From assembly GCA_017438265.1 (NCBI GenBank), contig JAFRVZ010000059.1:1-48256 (forward strand): DNA of 48,256 nucleotides, written 5' to 3'. The first letter of the stretch is position 1; every line of letters begins with the position of its first letter. The position numbers and the translations under genes are program-made. The DNA is from Bacteroidales bacterium (GTDB lineage: Bacteria; Bacteroidota; Bacteroidia; Bacteroidales; UBA932). Under the pieces are notes generated by a model. The model was not told the DNA's origin and made no database searches. It saw only the letters and a program-made list of their open reading frames with translations. This document shows positions 16,043 to 24,255 of this stretch, piece by piece.

Positions 16043-17875
16043 CTAGAATGCCTGCATGTCGTAAAGTTTGCGGTAGTGGCCGCCGAGGGCGAGCAGCTCC
16101 TCGTGGCGGCCGCGCTCCACGATGCGTCCTTCGTCGAGCACGACGATCTCGTCCGCGTTGCGGATGGTCGAGAGCCGGTGGGCGATCGCGATCGTCGTGC
16201 GGCTGGACATCAGCCGGTCCAGCGCCTCCTGTACGAGGCGCTCGGACTCGGTGTCGAGCGCCGCCGTCGCTTCATCCAGGATCAGGATCGGCGGATTCTT
16301 CAGGATGGCGCGGGCGATCGAGATGCGCTGGCGCTGGCCGCCGCTGAGCTTGACGCCGCGGTCGCCGACGTTCGTGTCATAGCCCTCTTCCTTCTCGAGG
16401 ATGAATTCGTGGGCGTTCGCAATCTTTGCGGCCTCCTCGACCTGCGCGCGCGTCGCGCCCGCGGATCCGAAGGCGATGTTGTTAAGTATCGTGTCGTTGA
16501 AGAGGATCGGGTCCTGGTTGACGTTGCCCATCAGGCTCCGCAGGTCGCTGACGGCGACTTCGCGGATGTCCTTGCCGTCGATGGTGACGGCGCCGGCGCT
16601 GACGTCGTAGAAGCGGGGAATCAGGTCCACCAGGGTCGTCTTTCCGGCGCCGGAAGCGCCGACGATCGCGACCGTCTTGCCTTTGCCGATTTCGAGGTCG
16701 ATGTCCCGGAGCACCTGCTTCCCGCCAGCCTCATAGCAGAAGCTGACCCCGCGGAAGCGGATGGCGTCCTCGAAGCGGTCCAGCGGCAGCGGGTGCGCCG
16801 GCTCCGTGAGCGGGTTCCCGGCGTCGAGGATCCGGTCGATGCGCTCCATCGAGGCCATTCCCTTCGGGATGTTGTAGGCGGCCTTCGAGAGGTCCTTGAT
16901 CGGCTGGATGACGCTGTAGAGGATGACGAGGAAGAAGATGAAGGTCGGGGCGTCGATCGGCGCGTTGTCGCCCAGGATCAGCATGCCGCCGAACCAGAGG
17001 ACCACGGCGATCAGGATCGTGCCGAGGCATTCGCTGACGGGGTGGGCCGAGGCCTGGCGGACGGCGACGCGGGTGTTCTTGCGGCGCATCGCTTCCGTGA
17101 TGCGGCCGAAGCGGCCGGACATCAGCTTCTCCGCGAGGAACGCCTTCACGACCCGCAGGCCCCCCAGCGTCTCCTCGACCTGGCTCATCGTGTCGCTCCA
17201 GAGCGCCTGCGCCTCCAGCGACTGCGCCTTCAGCTTCCGCCCGATCTTGCCCATCACCCAGAGCATCAGCGGCGCGAAGACCAGCACGAACAGCGTCATC
17301 TCCCAGGAAATCCAGATCAGCGCGGCGAAATAGCCGGCGATCAGGATCGGGTTCTTGATCAGCATGTCCAGCGATCCCGTGATCGAGTTCTCGACTTCCT
17401 GCACGTCACCGCTCATCCGCGCGATGATGTCGCCCTTCTTCTCCTGCGAGAAGAAGCCCAGCGGCAGCGCGAGGATCTTGTCGTAGATCTTCATCCGGAG
17501 GTCCCGGACGACACCCGTGCGGATCGGGACCATCACCGCGGCCGCGCCGAAGTAGCAGGCGGTCTTCAGGACGGTCATCACGACGAGGAAGAGGCAGAGC
17601 ACGAGCAGCGTGCGCGACGCGCCGTGGGACGCCGTGAACTGGGCGACGTAGTAGTAGAGGTTGTTGATGTAGTCCTGCGAGGAGGCTGCCTCGCTCCAGG
17701 GAATCAGCACGTAGGTCTTGTCGTCCAACCCGAAGAGCATGTTGAGGATCGGCATGATCATGCTGAACGAGAAGAGATTGAAGACAACCGAAAGGATGTT
17801 GAACACCACCGAGCCGCCCAGGTATTTCCTGTACGGTCCGATGTATTCACGCAGCATTTTCCAAAAACCTTTCAT
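16043..17875 (-). CDS. ABC transporter, fused permease and ATPase (MsbA-like)
   Basis: A 610-residue half-transporter of the exporter type. Six transmembrane helices occupy about residues 20-325. The nucleotide-binding domain has Walker A GASGAGKT, Q-loop NVNQDPILF, signature LSGGQRQR, Walker B ILILDEAT and the H-loop IAHRL. Homodimers of this type flip lipids or export hydrophobic compounds; MsbA-like lipid A transport is plausible but not shown by the sequence. It is first in the operon with the VanZ-like protein and the secreted amidase. Confidence 0.93.
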   Translation of the reverse strand: MKGFWKMLREYIGPYRKYLGGSVVFNILSVVFNLFSFSMIMPILNMLFGLDDKTYVLIPWSEAASSQDYINNLYYYVAQFTASHGASRTLLVLCLFLVVMTVLKTACYFGAAAVMVPIRTGVVRDLRMKIYDKILALPLGFFSQEKKGDIIARMSGDVQEVENSITGSLDMLIKNPILIAGYFAALIWISWEMTLFVLVFAPLMLWVMGKIGRKLKAQSLEAQALWSDTMSQVEETLGGLRVVKAFLAEKLMSGRFGRITEAMRRKNTRVAVRQASAHPVSECLGTILIAVVLWFGGMLILGDNAPIDAPTFIFFLVILYSVIQPIKDLSKAAYNIPKGMASMERIDRILDAGNPLTEPAHPLPLDRFEDAIRFRGVSFCYEAGGKQVLRDIDLEIGKGKTVAIVGASGAGKTTLVDLIPRFYDVSAGAVTIDGKDIREVAVSDLRSLMGNVNQDPILFNDTILNNIAFGSAGATRAQVEEAAKIANAHEFILEKEEGYDTNVGDRGVKLSGGQRQRISIARAILKNPPILILDEATAALDTESERLVQEALDRLMSSRTTIAIAHRLSTIRNADEIVVLDEGRIVERGRHEELLALGGHYRKLYDMQAF

Positions 17876-17897
17876 CCTTCTCCCGGGCGGAATCTCA

Positions 17898-17905
17898 CAA
17901 ATATA
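17898..17905 (-). promoter_or_regulatory. -7 box for the ABC transporter operon
   Basis: Minus-strand TATATTTG, 22 nt upstream of the ATG. It lies just before, or overlapping, the 3' end of the M28-like gene on the same strand (stop at 17907). Confidence 0.5.
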
Positions 17906-17906
17906 C

Positions 17907-18905
17907 TCAAAGTATCTGAATGACCCGCTCCGTCCAGTGGAAAATCAGCCAGGTCCGTTTCAGCAGGATCCCGTAGTCCAGGGTGTCTGCGCGGTCGGCC
18001 TCGCGGTTGGTGCTGAGGGTGATGCCGGAGGTGAACATGACGGAGTAGAGGCCGTTCTCGAGGAAGATGCGCTGGTCGCTGACTTTCCGCAGGAACATGT
18101 CCGTGAAGCCGGCGCTCCCGTAATAGTCGAAGCCGAGGTCCAGGTAGAGGTTGTAGTTGCGGTTCGTGCGGGTGAGCAGGTCCGCGTGGCGGTTGCCCAG
18201 CGAGAGGAGGTAGTCGCCGCGGCCGTCGTGGATCGGGGAGAGCGTGCTCCCGAGGATGTCGAGGTTGACGAGGAGGGAGACGTCGCGGCGGGTGATGGGG
18301 CGGCCGGTCCGCGGGTCGCGGAGGCTGCCGGCGGCGATCTGCGCCCAGAGGGCGTTCGCGCCGGCCATGCTCAGCTGCTTGGCGTCGAGGGCGACGAAGA
18401 GGATATGGCGGTTGTAGGTGCGCCCCGCGTCGCGCATCGCGCGGAACATCGTGGCGATGCCGAGCATCGCCGCGACGCCGGAGGCGTTGCTGTCCGCGCC
18501 GGGATACAGGCGGTCCCCGAGCGTGCCGAGGTTATCGTAATGGGCGGTGATGATGATGTACCTGTCGCTCGCGGGGTGGTCGGAGGAGGGGAGGAGGCCG
18601 ATGATGTTGCGGCCGTACTTGCCTTCCGCGACGAAGGAGCTGAAATAGCCTTCCGTGAGGGGCAGGAGCCCGAGGGAGCGGAAGCGGCGGGCGATGTAGG
18701 CCGAGGCTTCGACCTGGCCGCGGGTCGCGGTCGCACGGCCGCCGCAGAGCGAGTCGGCGAGGAAGGCGACGTCGCGCTCCAGGCTTTCCGCGCTGATGGT
18801 GCTTTCCGCGTCCTTGCTGGTGACGAAGGTGCTCTGGGCGCGGAGGGGAAGGGCGGCCGGGAGCAACAGCGCGAGGAGAAGTCCTATTTTTGATGCGAAG
18901 CGCAA
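17907..18905 (-). CDS. M28-family protein lacking key catalytic residues (probable pseudoenzyme)
   Basis: A 332-residue exported protein with the M28 zinc-aminopeptidase fold: SDRYIIITAHYDNLG holds the first ligand His, PGADSNASGVAA the bridging Asp, and LLVNLDILG the third ligand region. The catalytic pair normally Glu-Glu is replaced by LDAKQLSMAG (Lys176-Gln177), and the last zinc ligand His in the usual YHTPAD motif is Asn in STNREAD (about residue 300). It is therefore unlikely to be a standard peptidase. No ATG exists at the N-terminus. TTG at 18905 gives a normal signal peptide (LRFASKIGLLLALLLPAALP, then LRAQ); TTG at 18938 is the alternative but would overlap the divergent TPR promoter. 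Confidence 0.8.
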   Translation of the reverse strand: MRFASKIGLLLALLLPAALPLRAQSTFVTSKDAESTISAESLERDVAFLADSLCGGRATATRGQVEASAYIARRFRSLGLLPLTEGYFSSFVAEGKYGRNIIGLLPSSDHPASDRYIIITAHYDNLGTLGDRLYPGADSNASGVAAMLGIATMFRAMRDAGRTYNRHILFVALDAKQLSMAGANALWAQIAAGSLRDPRTGRPITRRDVSLLVNLDILGSTLSPIHDGRGDYLLSLGNRHADLLTRTNRNYNLYLDLGFDYYGSAGFTDMFLRKVSDQRIFLENGLYSVMFTSGITLSTNREADRADTLDYGILLKRTWLIFHWTERVIQIL

Positions 18906-18925
18906 GATTGGGCTCGATTTATGTG

Positions 18926-18933
18926 TATATTTG
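18926..18933 (+). promoter_or_regulatory. -7 box for the TPR gene
   Basis: TATATTTG, 46 nt upstream of the TPR ATG and 11 bp from an opposite-strand box, forming a divergent promoter pair. Confidence 0.5.
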
Positions 18934-18943
18934 TACAATCTGC

Positions 18944-18951
18944 CAAATTTA
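18944..18951 (-). promoter_or_regulatory. -7 box for the M28-like gene
   Basis: Minus-strand TAAATTTG matches TAnnTTTG. It would give a leader of about 35 nt to the TTG at 18905, or an essentially leaderless start at the TTG at 18938. Confidence 0.45.
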
Positions 18952-18979
18952 GCGATTTCGGCGCATTTTAGGAAATAAT

Positions 18980-20971
18980 ATGAAGGGAAGGTTGGCCTTG
19001 ACGCTCGTGTTTCTCCTGTTTTTCGTGCAGGGGGCGCGGGCGCAGTATGACAAGGACGTGTTTTTCTTCCGGGGGCGGACTGCGCTCTCCGAAGGGAAAT
19101 ACGCCGAGGCCATCGCGCAGTTCAACGTCCTCGCGAACCTGGACCCGAACGACTACTGGACCTTCTTTTTCCGCGGGATCGCGAAATACAACCTCGGCGA
19201 CTACCGCGGCGCGTTCCAGGATTTCGACTACTCGGTCAGCGTGAACCCCGTCTTCACGGATGGCTACCACTACCGCGCCATCACCCGCAGCCGCTTCGGC
19301 GACTACGACGCGGCGCTCGCGGACCTGGAGTCCGCGATCAACCTGCGTCCGGGCTTCGTGGGGCTCTATTTCAGCCGGGGCGTGACCTACTTCCTCGCCC
19401 AGCAGTTCGAGAATGCGGTCGCGGACTTCGACCGCTATATCCGCAAGGAGCCGCGCGACCCTTCCGCCTACCTGAACCGCGGCGCCTCCTATCTTTATAT
19501 GGCGGACACGACGAAAGCCCTGGCGGATTACAACCGCGCGATCCGCCTCGACCGCTTCGAACCGGAGGGCTATATCCGCCGCGGCCGCCTCTATGCGGAC
19601 CAGAAGCAGTACAAGCAGGCGCTCGCAGACATGGACCGCGCGATCGAGCTCGACTCGACGAACACCTTCGCCTTCTTCAACCGGGCGCTGATGTATTATG
19701 AGACAAACGATTACAATGCGGCGATGCGCGACCTCAACCGCGTGCTGCGCGACGAGCCCGGCAATGCGCTGACCCTGTACAACCGCGCGCTAATCAACGC
19801 GCAGGTGGGGGATTACGAGAGCGCGCTCGCGGATATGGACCGCGTCATCAACATCAATCCGGGCAACGTGCTGGCCTATTACAACCGCGCGGCCTTCTTC
19901 ATCGAGATGGGCCGCTGGCGCGACGCGCTCGACGACTACACGAAGGCGATTGAACTGTATCCGGATTTCGCCAAGGCCTACATGAACCGCTCCTATGTCG
20001 AGAACATGCTCGGCCGGACGGCCGCTTCGCGGGCCGACTACCAGACGGCCCAGCGGAAGGTCGCCGAGTACCGTGCGAAGAACGCGGAACAGGCCGGCTC
20101 CTTCGCCGATACGACGCGCAAATACAGCTCCCTGCTGGCCCTGGACGCCGATTTCGCCAAGAAAGATTTCGACAACGAACTCCTCCAGCACCGCGACCTC
20201 GACATCCGCCTGCGCCCGCTCTTCCGCTTCAGCCTGACCCGGGAACGCGGCAATGTCTCCTATGCGCTCCGCAACCGCTTCGAGCACCCGCTGGTCGACA
20301 AGTTCATCGCCGACGCCCCCGCGCCCCTCGCCATCACGAACGCCGACACGCTCGGCGGCAGCATCTCCCGCGCGCTGATCGCGACCCAGCCGGATTTCAT
20401 CCGCGGCCTCTACGAACTCCAGAACAAGCAGTACAACCAGGCCCAGGTCTATTTCGACCGGGCGATCGAGGCGGCCGACGCCGTGGCGACGGACGCCGCC
20501 GGCAGCGCGGAGTCCTACTACCGCTCGTTCTACCGGATGAACCGCGGCGTGCTCCGCGCGGAGATGATCGACTTCATCGCTTCGATCCAGTCGAATGTCC
20601 AGACCCTCACGATGGACGACAAGGGCACGATCCGCGCCCGCGTCGGCGACCAGGTCACGCAGACCTACGACTATTCCGAAGCCATCGCCGACATGCAGGC
20701 CGCCGTGGATCTCGCCCCCGACATCCCGTACTTCTATTACAACCTCGGCAACCTCTACTGCCTGTCCTCGCAGCTGGTCGAGGCGATCGGCAACTACGAC
20801 AAGGCAATCGAGCTGTATCCGGGGATGGGGGATGCGTACTACAACCGCGGCCTGGTGCTGATCTACCTGAAAGACAAGGAGAAGGGTTGTATCGACCTTT
20901 CCCGCTCCGGCGAGCTGGGCGTCTCCCAGGCCTACGGGGTCATTTCCAAATACTGTGAGGAGGAGCCGTAG
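18980..20971 (+). CDS. Exported tetratricopeptide-repeat protein
   Basis: A 663-residue protein with signal peptide ending ARAQ (residue 22) followed by TPR units at 34-residue spacing from about residue 25 to 365, for example YAEAIAQFNVLANLDPNDYW, KALADYNRAIRLDRFEPEGY and RDALDDYTKAIELYPDFAKA. A less regular middle domain (about 370-520) precedes two more TPRs at the C-terminus (IPYFYYNLGNLY, AIGNYDKAIELYPGMGDAYY). TPR arrays bind proteins; this one presumably scaffolds something in the periplasm. The MBL-fold gene begins 3 bp after its stop. Confidence 0.93.
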   Translation: MKGRLALTLVFLLFFVQGARAQYDKDVFFFRGRTALSEGKYAEAIAQFNVLANLDPNDYWTFFFRGIAKYNLGDYRGAFQDFDYSVSVNPVFTDGYHYRAITRSRFGDYDAALADLESAINLRPGFVGLYFSRGVTYFLAQQFENAVADFDRYIRKEPRDPSAYLNRGASYLYMADTTKALADYNRAIRLDRFEPEGYIRRGRLYADQKQYKQALADMDRAIELDSTNTFAFFNRALMYYETNDYNAAMRDLNRVLRDEPGNALTLYNRALINAQVGDYESALADMDRVININPGNVLAYYNRAAFFIEMGRWRDALDDYTKAIELYPDFAKAYMNRSYVENMLGRTAASRADYQTAQRKVAEYRAKNAEQAGSFADTTRKYSSLLALDADFAKKDFDNELLQHRDLDIRLRPLFRFSLTRERGNVSYALRNRFEHPLVDKFIADAPAPLAITNADTLGGSISRALIATQPDFIRGLYELQNKQYNQAQVYFDRAIEAADAVATDAAGSAESYYRSFYRMNRGVLRAEMIDFIASIQSNVQTLTMDDKGTIRARVGDQVTQTYDYSEAIADMQAAVDLAPDIPYFYYNLGNLYCLSSQLVEAIGNYDKAIELYPGMGDAYYNRGLVLIYLKDKEKGCIDLSRSGELGVSQAYGVISKYCEEEP

Positions 20972-20974
20972 AAG

Positions 20975-21808
20975 ATGGAGCCGATCCTGCGTTTCAAGAG
21001 TTTTTCCAGCGGCAGCTGCGGCAACTGCTACTTCCTCGGCCTCGAGGAGGAAGGGGCGATTACGGCCGCCGTGCTGATCGACGCCGGGGTGAGCCTGCGG
21101 CGCCTGAAGCGGGAGCTCGCCGCCGAGGGGCTGGGGCTGGATTCCTTCTCCGCCGTGCTCGTGACCCACGATCACCTCGACCACATCCGCGCCCTCGGCT
21201 CCTATTGCAAGCACCTCGGCAAGCCCGTCTATGCGACCCCGGAGCTGCTTTACGCCCTCTCGCACCATACCTTCACGCTCGACTACATCGGCGCCGTCAA
21301 GCGCCCGCTGTCCGACGGCGACTGGACGGAAATCGTCCTCGGGAAAATCTCCGTCCGCGCTTTCGTCGTCCCGCACGACGCGACCCAGACGGTCGGTTAC
21401 GCCGTCCGGATCGGCGGCCGCAACTTCGTGATCATGACGGACATCGGCGCGATGACGGACCAGGCCCTGGCCTACGCCCGCGGCGCGGATACGGTCGTCA
21501 TCGAGTCGAACTACGACCTGGAGATGCTTCTGAAGGGCCCCTACACCTATGACCTGAAAATGCGGATCACGCGCGGCAGCGGCCACCTCAGCAACGACCA
21601 GTGCGCCTCCGCCATCCGCGCCTTCCTCCATCCCGGCCTGCGCCACATCTTCCTCTGCCACCTCAGCGAGAACAACAACACCCCGGAACTCGCCCTCGCC
21701 GCCTCCCGCGCCGCCCTCGCCGACGCCCCCGGCCCCGACGGCAGCCTCCCCGTCCCGACGCTCCGCGCCCTTCCGCGCCGCACCCCCTCCCAGTTGTTCC
21801 GGCTATAA
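20975..21808 (+). CDS. MBL-fold metallo-hydrolase (YycJ/WalJ-like)
   Basis: A 277-residue cytoplasmic metallo-beta-lactamase-fold protein. The N-terminus RFKSFSSGSCGNCYFLG and the metal motif HDHLDH (65-70) match the YycJ/WalJ branch; later metal ligands are in VVPHDATQTVGYAV, FVIMTDIG and the C-terminal LCHLSENNNTPELA. WalJ in Firmicutes is linked to cell-wall control and has 5'-3' exonuclease activity; the equivalent role here is inference. The last 35 residues are Ala/Pro/Arg-rich and look like a divergent tail. Three bases separate it from the TPR gene. Confidence 0.9.
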   Translation: MEPILRFKSFSSGSCGNCYFLGLEEEGAITAAVLIDAGVSLRRLKRELAAEGLGLDSFSAVLVTHDHLDHIRALGSYCKHLGKPVYATPELLYALSHHTFTLDYIGAVKRPLSDGDWTEIVLGKISVRAFVVPHDATQTVGYAVRIGGRNFVIMTDIGAMTDQALAYARGADTVVIESNYDLEMLLKGPYTYDLKMRITRGSGHLSNDQCASAIRAFLHPGLRHIFLCHLSENNNTPELALAASRAALADAPGPDGSLPVPTLRALPRRTPSQLFRL

Positions 21809-21887
21809 AGCCCCTGCCTGATGGCGCCCTGATGACACCATCGCGGCCGTAAATTGCAAGCGACTGATGCTCAGCGAAATATAAAAA

Positions 21888-21912
21888 GGACTTATGCAAA
21901 ATGCGTAAGTCC
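21888..21912. terminator. Candidate bidirectional terminator hairpin
   Basis: GGACTTA and TAAGTCC are perfect 7-bp arms around an 11-nt loop, preceded by AAAAA on the plus strand, which reads as a T-tract for the minus-strand CPBP transcript. It lies between the convergent MBL and CPBP genes. Confidence 0.5.
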
Positions 21913-21964
21913 ATCTTGGAACTGCTTCAGTAGCAGTGCTTTCCAAAAAACGGGGGAGGCGGCG

Positions 21965-22648
21965 CTAGATCGGGAGGAGGACGAAGACCAGGGCGTCCCA
22001 GAGGGCGTGGCTGAGGATGAGGGCGGGGAGCAGCTGCGGGCGGAGGCGATAGATGAGGCCCCAGACCGCGCCGGCGACGAGGGCCGCCATCACGAGCATG
22101 AAGTTGAACGACCAGAGGTGGACCAGCGCGTAGACGGCGGTGGTCAGCAGGAAGGCGGCGTCTGCCGCCCGGCGGCCGGGAAGGAGCCGGCCCAGCGTGC
22201 GCTGCACATATCCCCGCCAGAAATACTCTTCCGCCGGCCCGATCAGGACCAGCAGCAGAAGCGCGATCATCCAGGCCGGGGAGCCTTCCTTCATCGCATA
22301 GACGGCATCCACTTCCGGCCGTGCGAACCCGAACATCCATGCCGCTGCCTTGTCCCCGATCCAGAACACGCCCCACAGCGCAAAGGCGATCGCCACCCCC
22401 GCCAGCACCTGCACGGGCCAGGCGCATTTCGCGCCGTTTTCGTGCCCGGGCGCCGGGGAAGGGCCGAAGCGGAGCGCAAGGGCCGTGAGGATGACGGCGG
22501 AAGCCGACATCGCGAGCCAGAAATTCAGGCGGCCGCCGGTCCAGGGGCTGAACATGAGGAACCACAGCAGCGCTGCGGCCGCGACGGCGGCGCCCAGCCG
22601 GCGGGCGGCCGGCCGGGCGTCGGGGCCGGAGAGGGGAGCCGGGGTCAT
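21965..22648 (-). CDS. CPBP-family intramembrane metalloprotease
   Basis: A 227-residue membrane protein with six or more hydrophobic segments. The CPBP/Abi signature EEYFWRGYVQR supplies the Glu-Glu and Arg of motif 1; later segments contain the conserved FLLTTAVYALVHLWSFNF (motif 2, His) and ALILSHALWD (motif 4 His). Eukaryotic relatives (Rce1) cleave prenylated CAAX proteins; bacterial members act in bacteriocin immunity or are unassigned. Its ATG overlaps the MenA-type prenyltransferase stop by 4 bp, a suggestive but unproven pairing. Confidence 0.88.
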   Translation of the reverse strand: MTPAPLSGPDARPAARRLGAAVAAAALLWFLMFSPWTGGRLNFWLAMSASAVILTALALRFGPSPAPGHENGAKCAWPVQVLAGVAIAFALWGVFWIGDKAAAWMFGFARPEVDAVYAMKEGSPAWMIALLLLVLIGPAEEYFWRGYVQRTLGRLLPGRRAADAAFLLTTAVYALVHLWSFNFMLVMAALVAGAVWGLIYRLRPQLLPALILSHALWDALVFVLLPI

Positions 22649-23544
22649 AACAGGCCGGCGATCAGCAGGCCGAGGGACAGGAGGCCGGAGAAGGCGAGGT
22701 GGAGTTTCGCCGTGGCCTGGTCCAGGCCGCGCATGGCCTCGAGTCCGTTCTTGTCATACGTGGCGGCCTGCCGGAGGTTCTTCCAGGCGGGAATGGCGGC
22801 GGGCAGGCAGAGGAGGGCGAGCGGATGGAGCGCGCCGAAGAGGACGGCGAGGATGACGAAGAGGAACGGGGTCGCCATGTAGCAGCAGTAGAGGATGCTG
22901 GAGACCTTGCCGCCGAGGAGCATCGCGAAGGTCTTGATGCCGGCCGCACCGTCCGAAGGGATGTCGTAGGTGTTGTTGGCGTGGAGGACGGAAACCGTGA
23001 TGATGCCCAGGGGAACCGAGAGGATCAGGGCGTCCGGCTGGAAGCTGCCCGTCATCGCGTAGCCTGCGCCGAGGACGGTCAGCACGCCGAAGATGATGAA
23101 GATGTCCAGGTCGCCGAGGGCGCGGAATTTCAGGAAGGAGTACAGCGCGGTCAGCAGGACGCCGATGCCGCCGACGATGAGCAGGCCGGGGCCGCTCAGC
23201 AGGGTGATGCCGAGGCCGACGAGAATGCCGGCGGCGAAGAGCAGCAGGCTGAAGCGCTTGTACTCTTCCGGCTCGAAGTGGTGGAACACCAGGTTGGGGA
23301 CGGCGAACGCGTTTTCGTTGTCCACGCCGGACTTGTAGTCATAGTAATCGCTCAGGACGTTTCCTGCGGAGTGGAGCAGGATCACCCCCACCAGCGAGAG
23401 TACGAAGCAGACATATGGCATCGGGCCCGCAGGCAGCAGGTCCCGGCTGAAAAGATACGCAAACGTAGCGACGACGGGCATCGTCGAAACCGGCAGCGCC
23501 CAGTAGCGCGTTGCTACAACCCAATCTTTCAAATTGTGTTTCAT
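22645..23544 (-). CDS. menA: UbiA-family prenyltransferase, likely 1,4-dihydroxy-2-naphthoate polyprenyltransferase
   Basis: A 299-residue integral membrane enzyme, eight or nine helices. The two Asp-rich prenyl-diphosphate/Mg sites are NVLSDYYDYKSG (Asn62, Asp66, Asp69) and NNTYDIPSDGAAGIKT (Asn191, Asp194, Asp198). The start WVVATRYWALPVSTMPVV and the spacing fit MenA, which attaches the isoprenoid tail in menaquinone synthesis. Menaquinone is the acceptor expected for the GlpABC dehydrogenase elsewhere in the window. Other men genes are not in view. A -7 box sits 4 nt before the ATG. Confidence 0.85.
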   Translation of the reverse strand: MKHNLKDWVVATRYWALPVSTMPVVATFAYLFSRDLLPAGPMPYVCFVLSLVGVILLHSAGNVLSDYYDYKSGVDNENAFAVPNLVFHHFEPEEYKRFSLLLFAAGILVGLGITLLSGPGLLIVGGIGVLLTALYSFLKFRALGDLDIFIIFGVLTVLGAGYAMTGSFQPDALILSVPLGIITVSVLHANNTYDIPSDGAAGIKTFAMLLGGKVSSILYCCYMATPFLFVILAVLFGALHPLALLCLPAAIPAWKNLRQAATYDKNGLEAMRGLDQATAKLHLAFSGLLSLGLLIAGLL

Positions 23545-23548
23545 GGTG

Positions 23549-23556
23549 CAAATATA
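23549..23556 (-). promoter_or_regulatory. -7 box for the menA operon
   Basis: Minus-strand TATATTTG followed by CACC and the menA ATG. The 4-nt gap matches that at 9512-9524 and suggests a leaderless mRNA. Confidence 0.55.
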
Positions 23557-23568
23557 GCGATTATTGCG

Positions 23569-24105
23569 TCAGGCGATTTCGGTGAGGGCGCCGGTCGTGG
23601 AGTCGATGATGAATCCGCGGACGACGACGTCCTTCGGGACCAGGGGATGGTTCCGGACGGCGGCGACGGTGCGGCGCACGGAGGCTTCCGTGTCGTGGAA
23701 GCCCTCCAGCCAGTCCGCGACACCGCGGGCCTCCCACGCGGCGAGGGTCGCTTCGGGGATGCCGCGCTCCTGCATATGGGGCTTGAACTCCGCGTAGCTC
23801 ATATGGCAGGCGCCGCAGGTCGAATGGTGGACGACCATCACCTCCGTCACGCCCAGCTCGTAGATGGCGACCAGCAGGGAGCGGATGGCGGAGTCGGTTT
23901 CGGAGAGGATCAGGCCGCCGGCGTTCTTGATGATCTTGGCGTCGCCGTTCTTGAGGCCCAGGGCCTTGGGAAGCAGTTCCGTGAGGCGCGTGTCCATGCA
24001 GGTCAGCACGGCGACGTGCTTCGACGGGAATTTGTCGGTCACAAAAGGTTCGTAGGCTTTCGCCCGGACGAAATAATCGTTGAATCTCAGGATGTCGTCA
24101 ATCAT
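23569..24105 (-). CDS. Beta-class carbonic anhydrase
   Basis: A 178-residue cytoplasmic zinc enzyme interconverting CO2 and bicarbonate. Zinc ligands are Cys36 in LTCMDTR, His94 and Cys97 in VVHHSTCGAC; Asp38-Arg40 form the catalytic dyad. Length and the KNAGG segment (60-64) fit the small archaeal-like (clade D) beta enzymes. The reading frame stays open for 480 codons upstream, but that is antisense to the Omp85-like gene; ATG at 24105 begins exactly at the family start MIDDILRFNDYFV. It is transcribed divergently from the Omp85-like gene and ends 12 bp upstream of the menA -7 box. Confidence 0.93.
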   Translation of the reverse strand: MIDDILRFNDYFVRAKAYEPFVTDKFPSKHVAVLTCMDTRLTELLPKALGLKNGDAKIIKNAGGLILSETDSAIRSLLVAIYELGVTEVMVVHHSTCGACHMSYAEFKPHMQERGIPEATLAAWEARGVADWLEGFHDTEASVRRTVAAVRNHPLVPKDVVVRGFIIDSTTGALTEIA

Positions 24106-24128
24106 GGCAGCGGGTTTGTTCTGTCGGG

Positions 24129-24136
24129 TAAAGATA
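24129..24136 (-). promoter_or_regulatory. Candidate -7 box for carbonic anhydrase
   Basis: Minus-strand TATCTTTA differs from TAnnTTTG only in the last base; it lies 23 nt upstream of the ATG. Confidence 0.35.
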
Positions 24137-24185
24137 CGGATTCTTACGGGAAAAGCCCGCAAAAGCGCGGTGAAACGCGGTGATT

Positions 24186-24217
24186 TTTGGTTTATTGGAT
24201 GAAAGTCGCTATCTTTC
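24186..24217 (+). promoter_or_regulatory. Promoter for the Omp85-like/GH3 genes
   Basis: TTTG (24186-24189), 20 bp, then TATCTTTC (24210-24217), one base off the -7 consensus. The gene starts 38 nt downstream. Confidence 0.5.
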
Positions 24218-24255
24218 GGGATATTTGAAACGGCCGTCGTTTCGCGTCTGAAAGA

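Noticed and set aside
18905-18938. TTG at 18938 as the M28-like start
   Set aside because: It adds 11 polar residues before the signal peptide and overlaps the divergent TPR promoter. Kept only as an alternative.
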